DNA of 64,000 nucleotides, taken from positions 1-64,000 of the IMG/VR virus record IMGVR_UViG_3300042691_008788. One strand, written 5' to 3'. The position numbers were made by a program, and so were the translations under genes. Shown here piece by piece: positions 45,152 through 54,696 of this stretch (its first letter is position 1; every line of letters begins with the position of its first letter). Below the pieces are notes generated by a model. It made no database searches and had not been told where the DNA came from. It saw only the letters and a list, made by a program, of their open reading frames with translations. The stretch comes from a virus.

Positions 45152-45798
45152 TACCACTGCTTGTACAACTGAATCGCTCTAAGAAGCCCAGGGACACCCT
45201 CCGTGGGCTTCTTTATAAATTCTTGTAGAGTTCCTGTCTCACAGGCAATCAGGATCACAACCTGTTCGATCTTGCGTCCCGTGAGTTCCTGAAACATCAA
45301 GGAATATGCCGTGGCTTGCTGAAAGTAGTTCTTGATCCCACTCTCGTACTTCTCGCGAGTGGAACCCTTGAAGTCAACCACTGATAGTTTCCCATCGTAG
45401 TCGCAGATGCAGTCCACTCGACCCGCAAGACCCACGCTCTCACTCCACATGTGCTGTTCAAGTGCATAGACATTGTCGATCTTGGATTCAACATGGCTCT
45501 TGAGCATTTCATAGAGTTCATTAACAGCAGAATGTTCGCAAAGAGCAACATCCTCGTTCTTGAGGAGATGTTCCATCATTGAGTGAATGAGGTTTCCGCG
45601 ATCAACAACTCTCTGTGCCTCGCGTGGATTCGATCTTTTCCATATCTCAATTCCGTCCTTGCCTTCGAATCCCGTGACCGTGGTGACGGATGGTAGATGC
45701 TTTCCCGATGGCGTAATGTAGACTCTTCCGTTCTTTGTTTCAAGAACTTTTAGTTCGGGGAGGTTGAGTTGGATTGGTTGGTAGTTATATTGCTTCAA
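45121..45798 (-). CDS. RecB/Cas4-type exonuclease (PD-(D/E)xK)
   Basis: 225 residues. N-terminal GRVYITPSGKHLPSVTTVTG and RGNLIHSMMEHLL (the G-x-xxH motif of the RecB nuclease family), then LAGRVDCICDYDGKLSVVDFKGS with the catalytic D...DxK and YFQQATAYSLMFQE (the QxxxY motif). This set is typical of phage exonucleases of the MGME1/Cas4-like group, acting in recombination or DNA end processing. Ends a three-gene minus transcript. Confidence 0.85.
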   Translation of the reverse strand: MKQYNYQPIQLNLPELKVLETKNGRVYITPSGKHLPSVTTVTGFEGKDGIEIWKRSNPREAQRVVDRGNLIHSMMEHLLKNEDVALCEHSAVNELYEMLKSHVESKIDNVYALEQHMWSESVGLAGRVDCICDYDGKLSVVDFKGSTREKYESGIKNYFQQATAYSLMFQELTGRKIEQVVILIACETGTLQEFIKKPTEGVPGLLRAIQLYKQWYQLNPVTVEL

Positions 45799-46101
45799 TC
45801 ATTTGTCCATTTCACATGGAGGAGTAGGAAAGTCTCTGCTCCTCTTTGATATATCCATCATCTGACCTGGTGTACGAACCTTGGTCTTCTTATCTACATC
45901 CTTCTTCTCGGAAAGCACTTCCTTGAAGTGGGCCACAGTCTCACTAACGGACATGTTATTGTAACGCGCTTCTCTTATGATGTCAACATAGTTCTGATTA
46001 GAAACTATTGCTTGCCACGGAAGATTCATTCTATCGGCACAACGACGAGCAAACGAGTAATCAGACTCATGCTTCTCTGTCAGTTTCTTCTTTCGTGCCA
46101 T
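45799..46101 (-). CDS. Hypothetical protein
   Basis: 100 residues, overlapping the previous gene by 35 bases; abuts the exonuclease stop. Basic N-terminus (MARKKKLTEKHESDYSF), RRCADRMNLPWQAIVSNQN, NNMSVSETVAHFKEVLSEKK. Helical. No family recognised. Confidence 0.6.
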   Translation of the reverse strand: MARKKKLTEKHESDYSFARRCADRMNLPWQAIVSNQNYVDIIREARYNNMSVSETVAHFKEVLSEKKDVDKKTKVRTPGQMMDISKRSRDFPTPPCEMDK

Positions 46102-46270
46102 TTGATTTCTTCCTTTTTGGCATCTTTGGATTTAACAAAGATTTTTTATCTTTCTCCGTCAACCCAAAGAATCCGATATCCATGAGCAACTTGATTCTTT
46201 CTTTCTTCAACTGATCGTCAGAAGCAAGTATGGTCTTCAATGATTCAATGAGTTGCTTGTCTTTCTTCAT
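46067..46270 (-). CDS. Small helical hypothetical protein
   Basis: 67 residues from ATG 46270. KKDKQLIESLKTILASDDQL, RIKLLMDIGFFGLTEKDKKS and a Lys-rich tail. CTAAATA lies 6 bases upstream on this strand. First gene of the exonuclease transcript. No family recognised. Confidence 0.6.
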   Translation of the reverse strand: MKKDKQLIESLKTILASDDQLKKERIKLLMDIGFFGLTEKDKKSLLNPKMPKRKKSNGTKEETDREA

Positions 46271-46275
46271 GCCAG

Positions 46276-46282
46276 TATTTAG
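46276..46282 (-). promoter_or_regulatory. Late-promoter-like motif CTAAATA (minus strand)
   Basis: CTAAATA 6 bases before the 46270 ATG; the same 6-base spacing is seen at 31556 and 40487. Confidence 0.45.
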
Positions 46283-46300
46283 GGTAAGAGATCTTTGTGG

Positions 46301-46337
46301 ATAAAAAAACTGCCTCTTGCGTTTAGACAAGAGGCAG
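46301..46337 (-). terminator. Rho-independent terminator (minus strand)
   Basis: 10-bp stem CTGCCTCTTG/CAAGAGGCAG with an 8-base loop, then T7 on the minus strand. Ends the gp32 transcript after the structured 3' segment. Confidence 0.9.
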
Positions 46338-46445
46338 CGGTAGCGAAGTTCCTTGTTCGGGTGAGTTACCTCCCGACGCGCAGTGAATAGCGTAACGACG
46401 CTTGCACTGTCCCCACGCCGACTCAGTGAGAAGACTGGGGCGAAC
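46301..46445 (-). ncRNA. Candidate structured RNA in the gp32 3' region
   Basis: The 125 bases after the gp32 stop contain no gene but form consecutive hairpins: CCCCA/TGGGG (46411-46440), CAGTG/CACTG enclosing AGCGT/ACGCT with a 4-base loop (46381-46409), and TCGGG/CCCGA (46357-46376), followed by the terminator. It may be a processed 3'-UTR small RNA or an mRNA-stabilising element. I recognise no known RNA family. Confidence 0.5.
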
Positions 46446-46462
46446 ACCAATATGTATAAAAA

Positions 46463-47404
46463 TCACTCGTTTGCGAGTCGCTTGAAGTAGTCAAGAGCAT
46501 CATCATCCTCATCGGAATCCTCTGTCTTGCTCTTTGGCTTTGCTTCCCGACCAGGTGACTTCGCTTCAGCCGCAGGGAACTTCGGGGTGAACTTCTTCTG
46601 AGGAGTTTCCTCTTCATCCTCCGAAAGATCCATGTTCTCTGCCTTTGCAGTAGATGAACCATTGATGACAGATTGGAACTTTGTCTTTAGTTCACCATAC
46701 TGCTTGAACTGATCTGGCTTGACAAAGTCCTGTAGCGGGTACTCCTTGCGCCACAGAGCCTCAAGAGCCTTCTCATCGCCCTCAAGGAGAGGAGATGCAG
46801 CAGAGAACTCGGACTTGTCATAGTTGCGATATCCATCAACATTGCGAATCTTGATCTTGAAATTCGCACCCTGCCAGAAGTCGAATGGATTCACGGGATC
46901 CTCGTCCTTGTACTGCGGATTCATCTTGTCGTTGATCTTATCAAAGATCTTCTTGCCATAGCGATAGAGGAAGATCTTTCCGTTGTTGGACGGATTCACA
47001 GGGTCATCAATGACGAGAATGTTGCTGATGTATGACAACTTCCGCTTGCGGTCACGGGCGATGTTCTTGTCATCATCATTGCCACTGTTCCAAAGTTCGT
47101 TATTGGCTTCGCAGACAGGACACTTCTGTCCGATGGTGGTGGGACAATTCTCAATGTACCAACCCCCCTTTGACTGAAAGCCGTGGCTGAAGACACGAAC
47201 CCAAGGAAGATCTTCGCTTGGGGGAGCAGGAAGGAAGCGGATCACCGCATAGCCATTTCCCGTCTTGTCCACTTCTGGTTGCCACATGCGGTCATCCTTG
47301 TAGGAGTTCTCACCCCCACCCTTCGTGACCTTCTCAAGTTCCTTTGCAAGCAGATTGCTTGCATTCTTGGAATTCTTCTTCATACTTGCGAAATCGTTTG
47401 CCAT
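46463..47404 (-). CDS. Single-stranded DNA-binding protein (T4 gp32-like)
   Basis: 313 residues; AAGGAG upstream. T4 gp32 plan: a basic N-terminal part for cooperative binding (SMKKNSKNASNLLAKELEKV), an OB-fold core with GYAVIRFLPAPP, WVRVFSHGFQ and a zinc site (CPTTIGQKCPVCEAN; T4 uses His-Cys3), DDPVNPSNNGKIFLYRYGKKI, and a very acidic C-terminal tail (SDEDDDALDYFKRL) that recruits replication proteins. T4 gp32 is 301 residues. A strong early-type promoter drives it. Confidence 0.93.
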   Translation of the reverse strand: MANDFASMKKNSKNASNLLAKELEKVTKGGGENSYKDDRMWQPEVDKTGNGYAVIRFLPAPPSEDLPWVRVFSHGFQSKGGWYIENCPTTIGQKCPVCEANNELWNSGNDDDKNIARDRKRKLSYISNILVIDDPVNPSNNGKIFLYRYGKKIFDKINDKMNPQYKDEDPVNPFDFWQGANFKIKIRNVDGYRNYDKSEFSAASPLLEGDEKALEALWRKEYPLQDFVKPDQFKQYGELKTKFQSVINGSSTAKAENMDLSEDEEETPQKKFTPKFPAAEAKSPGREAKPKSKTEDSDEDDDALDYFKRLANE

Positions 47405-47450
47405 GTATTTCTCCTTGTGCTAGGTGTACTGAGTATCTGACTATGTGCTG

Positions 47451-47478
47451 AGTATACAGCGTGTACGGCGTGTGTCAA
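47451..47478 (-). promoter_or_regulatory. Strong sigma70-type promoter for gp32
   Basis: On the minus strand TTGACA (47473-47478), 16-base spacer, TATACT (47451-47456). Predicted start near 47444, about 40 bases before the gp32 ATG. Confidence 0.8.
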
Positions 47479-47690
47479 GCAAAAGGCAATGATTTCTTCC
47501 GCGGTAGAAGATTGATTTGCCTTGCCTCGTTCTCAATGTTTTCGATGATAGGTTTGGAAAGATGCTTTGCAACAAGCGAAGCATCTACCGAATGTTCCTC
47601 ACAGACCTCAAGGACAGCCTCCATATAGGAGATTTTCCTATTAGAAACCATGCGTTCAATGAGAGTGGATATCTGTGTGGGGTCTATCAT
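47475..47690 (-). CDS. Late transcription accessory protein (T4 gp33-like)
   Basis: 71 residues. ISTLIERMVSNRKISYMEAV, LEVCEEHSVDASLVAKHL and ENIENEARQINLLPRKKSLP match the short gp33-type co-activators of T4-like phages (SYxxAVLxxCExxxIExxxVAKLI ... KIExEAxxLNxLP). gp33 links RNA polymerase with the sliding clamp for late transcription, in keeping with the late motifs in this window. Its 3' end overlaps the -35 region of the gp32 promoter. Confidence 0.8.
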   Translation of the reverse strand: MIDPTQISTLIERMVSNRKISYMEAVLEVCEEHSVDASLVAKHLSKPIIENIENEARQINLLPRKKSLPFA

Positions 47691-47697
47691 GGTGAAG

Positions 47698-47724
47698 ATT
47701 GTACCTTATGTATGGTGCTGTCAA
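47698..47724 (-). promoter_or_regulatory. Sigma70-type promoter for the gp33-like gene
   Basis: On the minus strand TTGACA (47719-47724), 15-base spacer, TACAAT (47698-47703), just 8 bases before the ATG at 47690. Spacing is short, so strength is uncertain. Confidence 0.5.
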
Positions 47725-47728
47725 GGAG

Positions 47729-47736
47729 TATAAATA
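47729..47736 (+). promoter_or_regulatory. Late promoter, exact T4 consensus TATAAATA
   Basis: Exact TATAAATA 35 bases upstream of the 47772 virion gene. Divergent from the gp33-like gene that presumably activates it. Confidence 0.75.
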
Positions 47737-47771
47737 AGAAAGACAAATAGAATCAAAAAGGAACCCAAAAC

Positions 47772-49400
47772 ATGTCCGACATCTACGATGACAACTTGAC
47801 CATCAATCCAGGCACGGGTGGAGCAATTGTAGCCACAGACTATTATGATGATGCACACTTTCAGGTTGTCAAGATTGCATTTGGAAACACTGGAGAAGCC
47901 ATGCGGGTAAACAGCAGCACTGGTCTGCCAGTAAACCTAGTGACTTCTGGTGCAAATGTCAATACATCCATAACATCCATTGGTGCTGGTCTGAAGGTTG
48001 GAATCAATGGAAATGTTGCAGTTTATGGAGTTGCTGGAGCAACGGCAGTTGGGGTGACTGCATCGGATCTTGATATCCGTTCCCTGACTGCGGGTGATCC
48101 AAGCACGGGACTTGCACCTGGCGCAGACTTTGTCCGCGTGGTTGGCCTTTCGGGTGCATGGCCTGTCGGTGTCACTGCAACAAATCTAGGCATCCGTGCA
48201 TTGACCGCTGGCGATCCAACCACAGCGGGTGCTGCGGGACAGGACACAGTTCGCATCGTCGGTTACTCAGGAGGATGGCCCATTGGTGTCACCGCTGTTG
48301 ACCTTGACATCCGCTCATTGACATATGGTTCTGACAGTGTGTCTGTATTGAATACTGTAAATATTGACTATACGGTGGATTCTCCATACTCTGTAAGTAT
48401 AGCAGATGGATTCCCCACCAGATTGCTAAGAGCCACCAAATCAGCAGACCCATCTGGTGATTTTCCAACTCTAAATGCAAATATTTCTATTAGTGGAAAT
48501 GTAGAAGACACAGTCCGCGTCGTTGGTCTATCTGGTGCATGGCCCGTCAATACATTCGCTCATGGCCTCACAAACATCAACAACTATGACACCAAGTTGC
48601 CGATGCTTGTTGATGCCAGCGGTGCCTTGGCTGTTTATCTTGCATCTGGTTCTATTTCTGTAACGGCTGATGTTGGAAGTCTAAGCATCGGTGATGTCAC
48701 CATGAGTGGCATCTCGCTTGCATATCCAACTGGTCTATCCAAGACAATCCCAATCGTAGGATATACAGGATCAGATGCTGTACCAGTTGCGGTAACTGGT
48801 TCGGTGAACATCATGGGCATGGGACTCACTCACCTGAACGACATCAGCGTCAATACAGCGCGTGTGCTTGGCGCAAGCGGTGATTATATTGGAATCACAG
48901 GTGATGTAAGAGACAAGATAAATGATATTGAGTTTACTACTGGTCCTTCTGGCCTAAAATACTTGCAAGTTTTTGATTTGAACTCAAGTGCAATAAACAC
49001 CAGCGCAACCACAGTCGCTGCCGATAGCACCGCCATCAAAAATATCTTTCAAGCGACTTCAGCATCTCCCAATAAACTTGCATCACAGGTAGATGGAGTG
49101 AATGCGGTAAATGTAGATGTCAAGAGGATAGCCCAACCCACAGGTGGAACATCTGGTAGGATTGCAGCACCATCTGGAGGAACACAGATGGGTAGTTTGA
49201 ACCTCGAAAGCGGAATTCATTTCAAGAGTGACTTGAGCAACTCGGGAGTTGTATTCGTAGGTTTCAATAATCAAGTTTCAACACAGATAGGATTCCCACT
49301 CTATGCAGGTGATCAGATATTCATAGAAACCAACAACCTCAATAATATGTATGTGTCATCAACTATAAATGGCGCAACAGTCTACTTCATAGGAACATAA
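47772..49400 (+). CDS. Virion appendage protein with repeated modules
   Basis: 542 residues; AAAGGAACC upstream. An N-terminal IYDDNLTINPGTGGAIVATD is followed by about 4 repeats of the form VRVVGLSGAWPVGVTATNL-IRALTAGDP, all beta-strand/Thr/Gly-rich, and a C-terminal domain (MGSLNLESGIHFKSDLSNSG, PLYAGDQIFIETNNL). Composition and repeats fit a tail fiber or head fiber. First of three late genes at 47.8-54.7 kb. Confidence 0.65.
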   Translation: MSDIYDDNLTINPGTGGAIVATDYYDDAHFQVVKIAFGNTGEAMRVNSSTGLPVNLVTSGANVNTSITSIGAGLKVGINGNVAVYGVAGATAVGVTASDLDIRSLTAGDPSTGLAPGADFVRVVGLSGAWPVGVTATNLGIRALTAGDPTTAGAAGQDTVRIVGYSGGWPIGVTAVDLDIRSLTYGSDSVSVLNTVNIDYTVDSPYSVSIADGFPTRLLRATKSADPSGDFPTLNANISISGNVEDTVRVVGLSGAWPVNTFAHGLTNINNYDTKLPMLVDASGALAVYLASGSISVTADVGSLSIGDVTMSGISLAYPTGLSKTIPIVGYTGSDAVPVAVTGSVNIMGMGLTHLNDISVNTARVLGASGDYIGITGDVRDKINDIEFTTGPSGLKYLQVFDLNSSAINTSATTVAADSTAIKNIFQATSASPNKLASQVDGVNAVNVDVKRIAQPTGGTSGRIAAPSGGTQMGSLNLESGIHFKSDLSNSGVVFVGFNNQVSTQIGFPLYAGDQIFIETNNLNNMYVSSTINGATVYFIGT

Positions 49401-49401
49401 C

Positions 49402-49824
49402 ATGCGTAGTGACTTTATAAACAAGAGAGATTTTCAGAGAAAACGGAATGCTACATCCACTCAGAATTTTGTAGATGGTGAGATTATAATCATTCCCGAG
49501 TTTGACACCATGTTTCTTCACGAACCAAATGTGTTTGGGACACAAACCGTTGAGAGATGGAGCGACATTCAAAATATACCACCAACTCTTAGACCAAATC
49601 CAGATTTCAATACAATGCCAGAAATGGCAATAGGATTGTTGAATCCTTGGGATGATGGTCATCAAAGACCAGACAATGCTCCTGGACAGATTACAACACA
49701 AACCAGGCCAAGAACACCAACTAGGATAGCAATGGCATTCAACCTTGCCAGCCTACCTACAAATGTACAAATTATCGATGCAAATTTAAATCTCACGGTA
49801 ACACAAAAAAGAGATTGGGATTGA
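49402..49824 (+). CDS. Small virion protein with truncated DNRLRE-like domain
   Basis: 140 residues, start one base after the previous stop. A polar N-terminal part (FQRKRNATSTQNFVDGEIII), PPTLRPNPDFNTMPEMAIGL, then TRIAMAFNLASLPTNVQIID and ANLNLTVTQKRDW. The end resembles the first strands of a DNRLRE-type beta-sandwich (FDLSSLPxxAxIxxAxLxL), which normally runs on for about 100 more residues. Possibly truncated. Confidence 0.55.
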   Translation: MRSDFINKRDFQRKRNATSTQNFVDGEIIIIPEFDTMFLHEPNVFGTQTVERWSDIQNIPPTLRPNPDFNTMPEMAIGLLNPWDDGHQRPDNAPGQITTQTRPRTPTRIAMAFNLASLPTNVQIIDANLNLTVTQKRDWD

Positions 49825-49860
49825 AAAATTGAAAAATATTGAAATAAGTGAGGATCACTA

Positions 49861-52800
49861 ATGCCATTTGAACCAACAATTATTACTCCAAGCGGAGCAA
49901 CAAACGCCTTCACTACACTAGACCAACCATACCCAGTAGTGTTTGGAACTGCTGCTGGTAGTCCTGGTATTTGGAGGGGAGACGCAGAAACATCCATAGC
50001 CGATCAACTAACTGAACAGGGACTGATACCCGATGTGTCAATTGCCGCACAGATACAATCGGAACAGATAGGATCTGACAAGAACGCAGTCTGTAGGTGG
50101 ATTACCCCACCATTTCAAACAGTTGGTGGAAATGGGAATCCAGAGTACATTGATGTTGGTGTTATGGCATTTCATTACAGTGGAATACAAAAAGTTGAGT
50201 TTTTCCTGAATGGACCAAATAATAAGGCTGTTGTTACTGAGGTAACTTACAACCCAGAACAAGATGTCTCGGCATACTGGATACGCATAACTGCGGACAA
50301 TTTGGACGATTCTGGAGATTTGTGGCACACTGGACTTGATGCAGTTTCTGGAGGTGGAGCAAACCTCGGTAGAGCAAATGGCCCAACATACAAAAGACAT
50401 CATGAATTACAGGCGGTCGTTTATCCAAAAAATGGACCGCCAAGAATACTTCATGGAAAACCAAATAACTCATTTGACAATATCCTGTATAACGAGATAC
50501 CATCTCATACAAGATCTGATGGGATCCGCTACGGCTCAAAAGAAAACGGAATACGCTCATTCTACTTTTCTAGCAATCGAAACAACACTCTCTTCAACGG
50601 CTCAGTTTATGTCGATGCAGTAAATGGAGTCGATGATCTTTCAAGAAGCGGAACAGAACAGGAACCAATGTACAGCATAGAGTTCGCATTTAGAAAACTT
50701 ATGCGAATGAAATTCAAGCATTACAATCCAAGCAGTAATCTTGATCTGCAATTGATAACTGAAGGAGATGTTGGTGGTGGAAAAATATACCTCATGGATC
50801 TTGGAGATGGGCCAGCCAGTTTTGCTGGTCATAAAATGGGATATAAGAACCTGGCGGATCAGACAGCACCATCCACCGTAACCATTAAAAATGGAAAATA
50901 TGATACTGGATTTCCATTTAAGTGTTTTGCCCACAGGTGGGTGACGATATCACCAGCACCAGGAGTAACTGATAAAAAGAGAGCGAAGATAAAGGGATTC
51001 CACCCTCAGCAAAATATAGCCTTTTACAAGCAAGCAGCAAACTTCGGAATAGTATGCACACTCGTCAAATACGAAAATTTGTATATGGAATCAGACTATC
51101 CATATACTGAATATCTTTTCGGCATTGGTCCAGTACTTGATCAGAATGAAACAACATCACAACTTCAATATACAGACAAGTGGAGAGTAAAAAGAGGAGT
51201 TGCTTCCGATCCACCAAATCCAACAACTGAAGATCCATCGGATCAACTATGCTGTATGTGGGGATTCAGGCATACTTCATTAGCCACATTTGCTCCAGTT
51301 AACGCTGTTTCCAATATTTCTATTAGAGAAAATGTAAAGTTCATAATGCCTCCTCGGGCATGGTTCCATGAAGTAGATGTGGATGCAGACACAAGAACAC
51401 CAGAAAGGATTTATAAGTGGGCTGATGCATATGGTTTGACATACACCACCACGATGATAACTCCATTCAACCATAATACATTGACAGCAGCAGATCTAAA
51501 GGCTAATACCAAGGGATTCACCTGGCAAAATGCACACATTGGAATACAGCACAAGGACGGCACACTTGCTTTTGGCGGAACATATGGAAATGGATCTTCT
51601 CCAGGTAATCCTCTACAACTCGACAAGGTTCCATCCATATTCGTGAAGACTCTGACTCCAATGGCTGGATTCTGTGCAGATGCTGGATATACCTTCAACT
51701 TCTCATGGGTAAATCCAGTAGGATCACATACAAATGCACAGTTCGATACGGCAGCAACATCTTATATCTTCATGACCAACAGTGTCATTAGAAAGAGTCA
51801 AGAACCAGGTCAATGTCGTTTCGACATGTGCATCAACTCCACCATAGATCAGACTCAAGGAGATATTTTCCTCGGAAACGGTGTTCTATATCAGCCATTC
51901 ATTATAAATGGATATGCAATGTCAAACACCGTAAATGCTGGTAGTGCGGTGTTTGGTAGACCGCACTCAGACATTCTCCAATCCAATGGAGGAGAATTCT
52001 CGTTCTTGGCAAGAGAAGTTGGCATGAACAATGTAATCATGTACAGACTCAACAACCCAAGCCCAAGGAGTCCAAGATACGACAATCCAGAAAAAAGACA
52101 TTTTGTTCCTGGAACTGGAAAGGTCACGAATCCAAATAGACAAGGACAAGCATTGTTCTCTGGTCAGGTCAAAGAAGGAAAAGTCTTCTATGAAGGAGTT
52201 ACATACACCTATACAGGAACCCCATATAACAAAGATATTGTCCTTTGCGATAGTCTAATAAAGACAAGAGACGCCTCTCAACAATGGATATTGTCTTGTA
52301 GGCATGAAAATATTCTTGCATACAACACACAGATGATGTCAAGCAATCCCGACACTCCAATTCCAAACAACACTATGATTGGAATGGCTGGTGGACCAAA
52401 TGGAGCGGTCAGGAGATATCAGGATGCTGTACCATCATATCCATTCCTACATAGACCAAATAGCAATACAGCAGGATTTAAGATACACTCAAGTTTTGAT
52501 CTATTCTTACTCGACAATGTACAGACATATAAGGTAGATCCAAATTTTGAGGATGAACAAAATCAAACATTCAATCAACCAAGAGAAAAATTGCAGTTGT
52601 GGGTCAGTGCAAATCAAACCGCGAATAGTAGTGGAATTGCAAATACAACTAAAGTCGGAATAGATTTAAGACAGACAATAGACAATAAGCCACTACCACC
52701 AATTGATGAAGATGTTGTTATTTCAAATCTTGAATATCCATTTGAATTGAACGGAAAAGTTGGCAATGATCAAGCAAAGATATTCTTCCCCGTAGTCGAT

Positions 52801-54693
52801 TTAGACAAGGATGCCTATCTACTAGAACCAATAATAGATGGTTCACGACCACAACCAACAGCCACGATCAGAGGAACCTGGTGGACAAATACACTACCAA
52901 GCACTGTAAATGGTGCGCCGTATGGTTGGTGGCCGTCTGCCGTGACATATGAAAACTTCAGAAATGGTGACAATGGTGATGGTGCTGCTGGCGATATTAG
53001 GGTGTATTGGAATACTGAAAAACTTGGTACAGGTGGAGATCCAACACTTGGCACAGGAAAATCAAATCCACAGCCAACCGATCCTGGCTACAATCCTAAT
53101 CAAAGAGGATTTAGAAACACAATATTGTATAGGTACACAAATTTTGATTATGATGGAACTAGAGATGATAATGGTGTGGTAAGACAAAGAAGCGAGTTTG
53201 AAGGTGATAGCACACAAGTGGACACTCAACAAGGAAATCCACCAACACCATTGCAAAATCATCCAATAACCATCAGACTTACTACCACGGACATAAAGCA
53301 AAATATGTCTTGGACAATGAAAGACAACATAGATCCTAGTGCTGGAACAACACACGGACCAGATGGAATATATCCTTCAGCGGACATAATACAGATACCA
53401 AATTATCTTGATAGAATAGAGGAAATAACCGATCCAAATAATAGTCCAGAGATAGGACCAAGTGTAAATTCAGAGATAATTGGCAACACATTCGCTTACA
53501 TAAATCAGGGTGGTGTATATGTCAGTGGTGGTGTAGTAGACAATATACAACTCAATACAAATTTTGGTGATACCAATAAAATTGTTATAACAAATCTTGC
53601 AACTACATTCCTAAACAAAGCAAGAAAAAATAACGGCATGACCATGTGTTTAATTATACATGGAAAAAGCAACCCAAGTTCTGAGTTCGGTGAATTTAAA
53701 TACCTGGCTGCCCCACCAGAGGAAATAGATCCAGATACTGGATTGCCAAGACAAGGTGACTTTGATTTTGATGAGGTATTCTATGAAAACTTCTACAAGA
53801 AGTTTGCTTATATTGCGTTCAATAGTAAGGAATCACCTGTAACCCAATCTATAACAAGCAATCAGTTCTCATTTAGAAAATCCGCACACCACACATACAT
53901 CAATTTCAGTAGACCAGAAATGGATGGGTTGTCTCTGTCTAGTGCATTGAACGGAACATCAATCATCGACATGGTAACTCCTTTTGTTAGCACTCCAAAG
54001 TTGGCTAAATTACAAACAGCAACAATAGGTTGCACATGTAACTTCAACTCATATGGAACAGAAAATACTTCAGCGAGCAGAGTTGCTGGTACAAGCCCGA
54101 CTACAATAACTTGCAAAAGTATTAGCCTTGAGTATCTTGGTTTTGATGGAAATCAAATTAGATTTAAGAATAAAGCAGCATCTTCAATGTTCTCAAGCAG
54201 AACTCCAGCATATCAACACAGTGGAGCAATAGGATCTGCCAATCAAACATTTCAATTCAATAGTTCTATAAATGACTATAGATTTGATATACCATTGAAT
54301 GAACCAGATGTACCACCAACACCAGAACAATCGATAAACATCAGATTCTTAAATCCAGTTGGTTCTGGTTCCAAGAATCTATTGGGATATAAAGTTCCCG
54401 CTGCTGGTGTACGCTTGTTTGGCGGAACAAATAATATTGGTATCACCGCTGGCTCTTACATCAGGGTCAGCAACTCACCATCAAATAATGGAATCTATCA
54501 AGTATTGTCTGTAATAGATGGTATTGATGGCGATACACTTTCAAACACGGCTACAAATGGATCTACTGAATATCAGTATCTTGAACTAAGTAGAAGCATA
54601 ACTGCACAAGAACAGGCTGTTGGAAATAGCATAGTGATTGAGAATGTATCACATCTACCGATACTTCATGTGAAATATCGACAACCACTATAA
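49861..54693 (+). CDS. Giant virion protein, probable beta-helix tail spike/adhesin
   Basis: 1610 residues, GTGAGGATCACTA upstream. An N-terminal domain (about 1-250), then VYVDAVNGVDDLSRSGTEQEPMYSIEFAFRKL near 240-275, the usual entry to a parallel beta-helix (YVDxxxGxDxxxxGTxxxPxxSI). The middle is Asn/Thr/Gly-rich with short strands; the C-terminal part has RFLNPVGSGSKNLLGYKV and further beta domains. Likely host-contact fiber, spike or baseplate wedge decoration. Ends at a bidirectional terminator. Confidence 0.6.
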   Translation: MPFEPTIITPSGATNAFTTLDQPYPVVFGTAAGSPGIWRGDAETSIADQLTEQGLIPDVSIAAQIQSEQIGSDKNAVCRWITPPFQTVGGNGNPEYIDVGVMAFHYSGIQKVEFFLNGPNNKAVVTEVTYNPEQDVSAYWIRITADNLDDSGDLWHTGLDAVSGGGANLGRANGPTYKRHHELQAVVYPKNGPPRILHGKPNNSFDNILYNEIPSHTRSDGIRYGSKENGIRSFYFSSNRNNTLFNGSVYVDAVNGVDDLSRSGTEQEPMYSIEFAFRKLMRMKFKHYNPSSNLDLQLITEGDVGGGKIYLMDLGDGPASFAGHKMGYKNLADQTAPSTVTIKNGKYDTGFPFKCFAHRWVTISPAPGVTDKKRAKIKGFHPQQNIAFYKQAANFGIVCTLVKYENLYMESDYPYTEYLFGIGPVLDQNETTSQLQYTDKWRVKRGVASDPPNPTTEDPSDQLCCMWGFRHTSLATFAPVNAVSNISIRENVKFIMPPRAWFHEVDVDADTRTPERIYKWADAYGLTYTTTMITPFNHNTLTAADLKANTKGFTWQNAHIGIQHKDGTLAFGGTYGNGSSPGNPLQLDKVPSIFVKTLTPMAGFCADAGYTFNFSWVNPVGSHTNAQFDTAATSYIFMTNSVIRKSQEPGQCRFDMCINSTIDQTQGDIFLGNGVLYQPFIINGYAMSNTVNAGSAVFGRPHSDILQSNGGEFSFLAREVGMNNVIMYRLNNPSPRSPRYDNPEKRHFVPGTGKVTNPNRQGQALFSGQVKEGKVFYEGVTYTYTGTPYNKDIVLCDSLIKTRDASQQWILSCRHENILAYNTQMMSSNPDTPIPNNTMIGMAGGPNGAVRRYQDAVPSYPFLHRPNSNTAGFKIHSSFDLFLLDNVQTYKVDPNFEDEQNQTFNQPREKLQLWVSANQTANSSGIANTTKVGIDLRQTIDNKPLPPIDEDVVISNLEYPFELNGKVGNDQAKIFFPVVDLDKDAYLLEPIIDGSRPQPTATIRGTWWTNTLPSTVNGAPYGWWPSAVTYENFRNGDNGDGAAGDIRVYWNTEKLGTGGDPTLGTGKSNPQPTDPGYNPNQRGFRNTILYRYTNFDYDGTRDDNGVVRQRSEFEGDSTQVDTQQGNPPTPLQNHPITIRLTTTDIKQNMSWTMKDNIDPSAGTTHGPDGIYPSADIIQIPNYLDRIEEITDPNNSPEIGPSVNSEIIGNTFAYINQGGVYVSGGVVDNIQLNTNFGDTNKIVITNLATTFLNKARKNNGMTMCLIIHGKSNPSSEFGEFKYLAAPPEEIDPDTGLPRQGDFDFDEVFYENFYKKFAYIAFNSKESPVTQSITSNQFSFRKSAHHTYINFSRPEMDGLSLSSALNGTSIIDMVTPFVSTPKLAKLQTATIGCTCNFNSYGTENTSASRVAGTSPTTITCKSISLEYLGFDGNQIRFKNKAASSMFSSRTPAYQHSGAIGSANQTFQFNSSINDYRFDIPLNEPDVPPTPEQSINIRFLNPVGSGSKNLLGYKVPAAGVRLFGGTNNIGITAGSYIRVSNSPSNNGIYQVLSVIDGIDGDTLSNTATNGSTEYQYLELSRSITAQEQAVGNSIVIENVSHLPILHVKYRQPL

Positions 54694-54696
54694 AAG

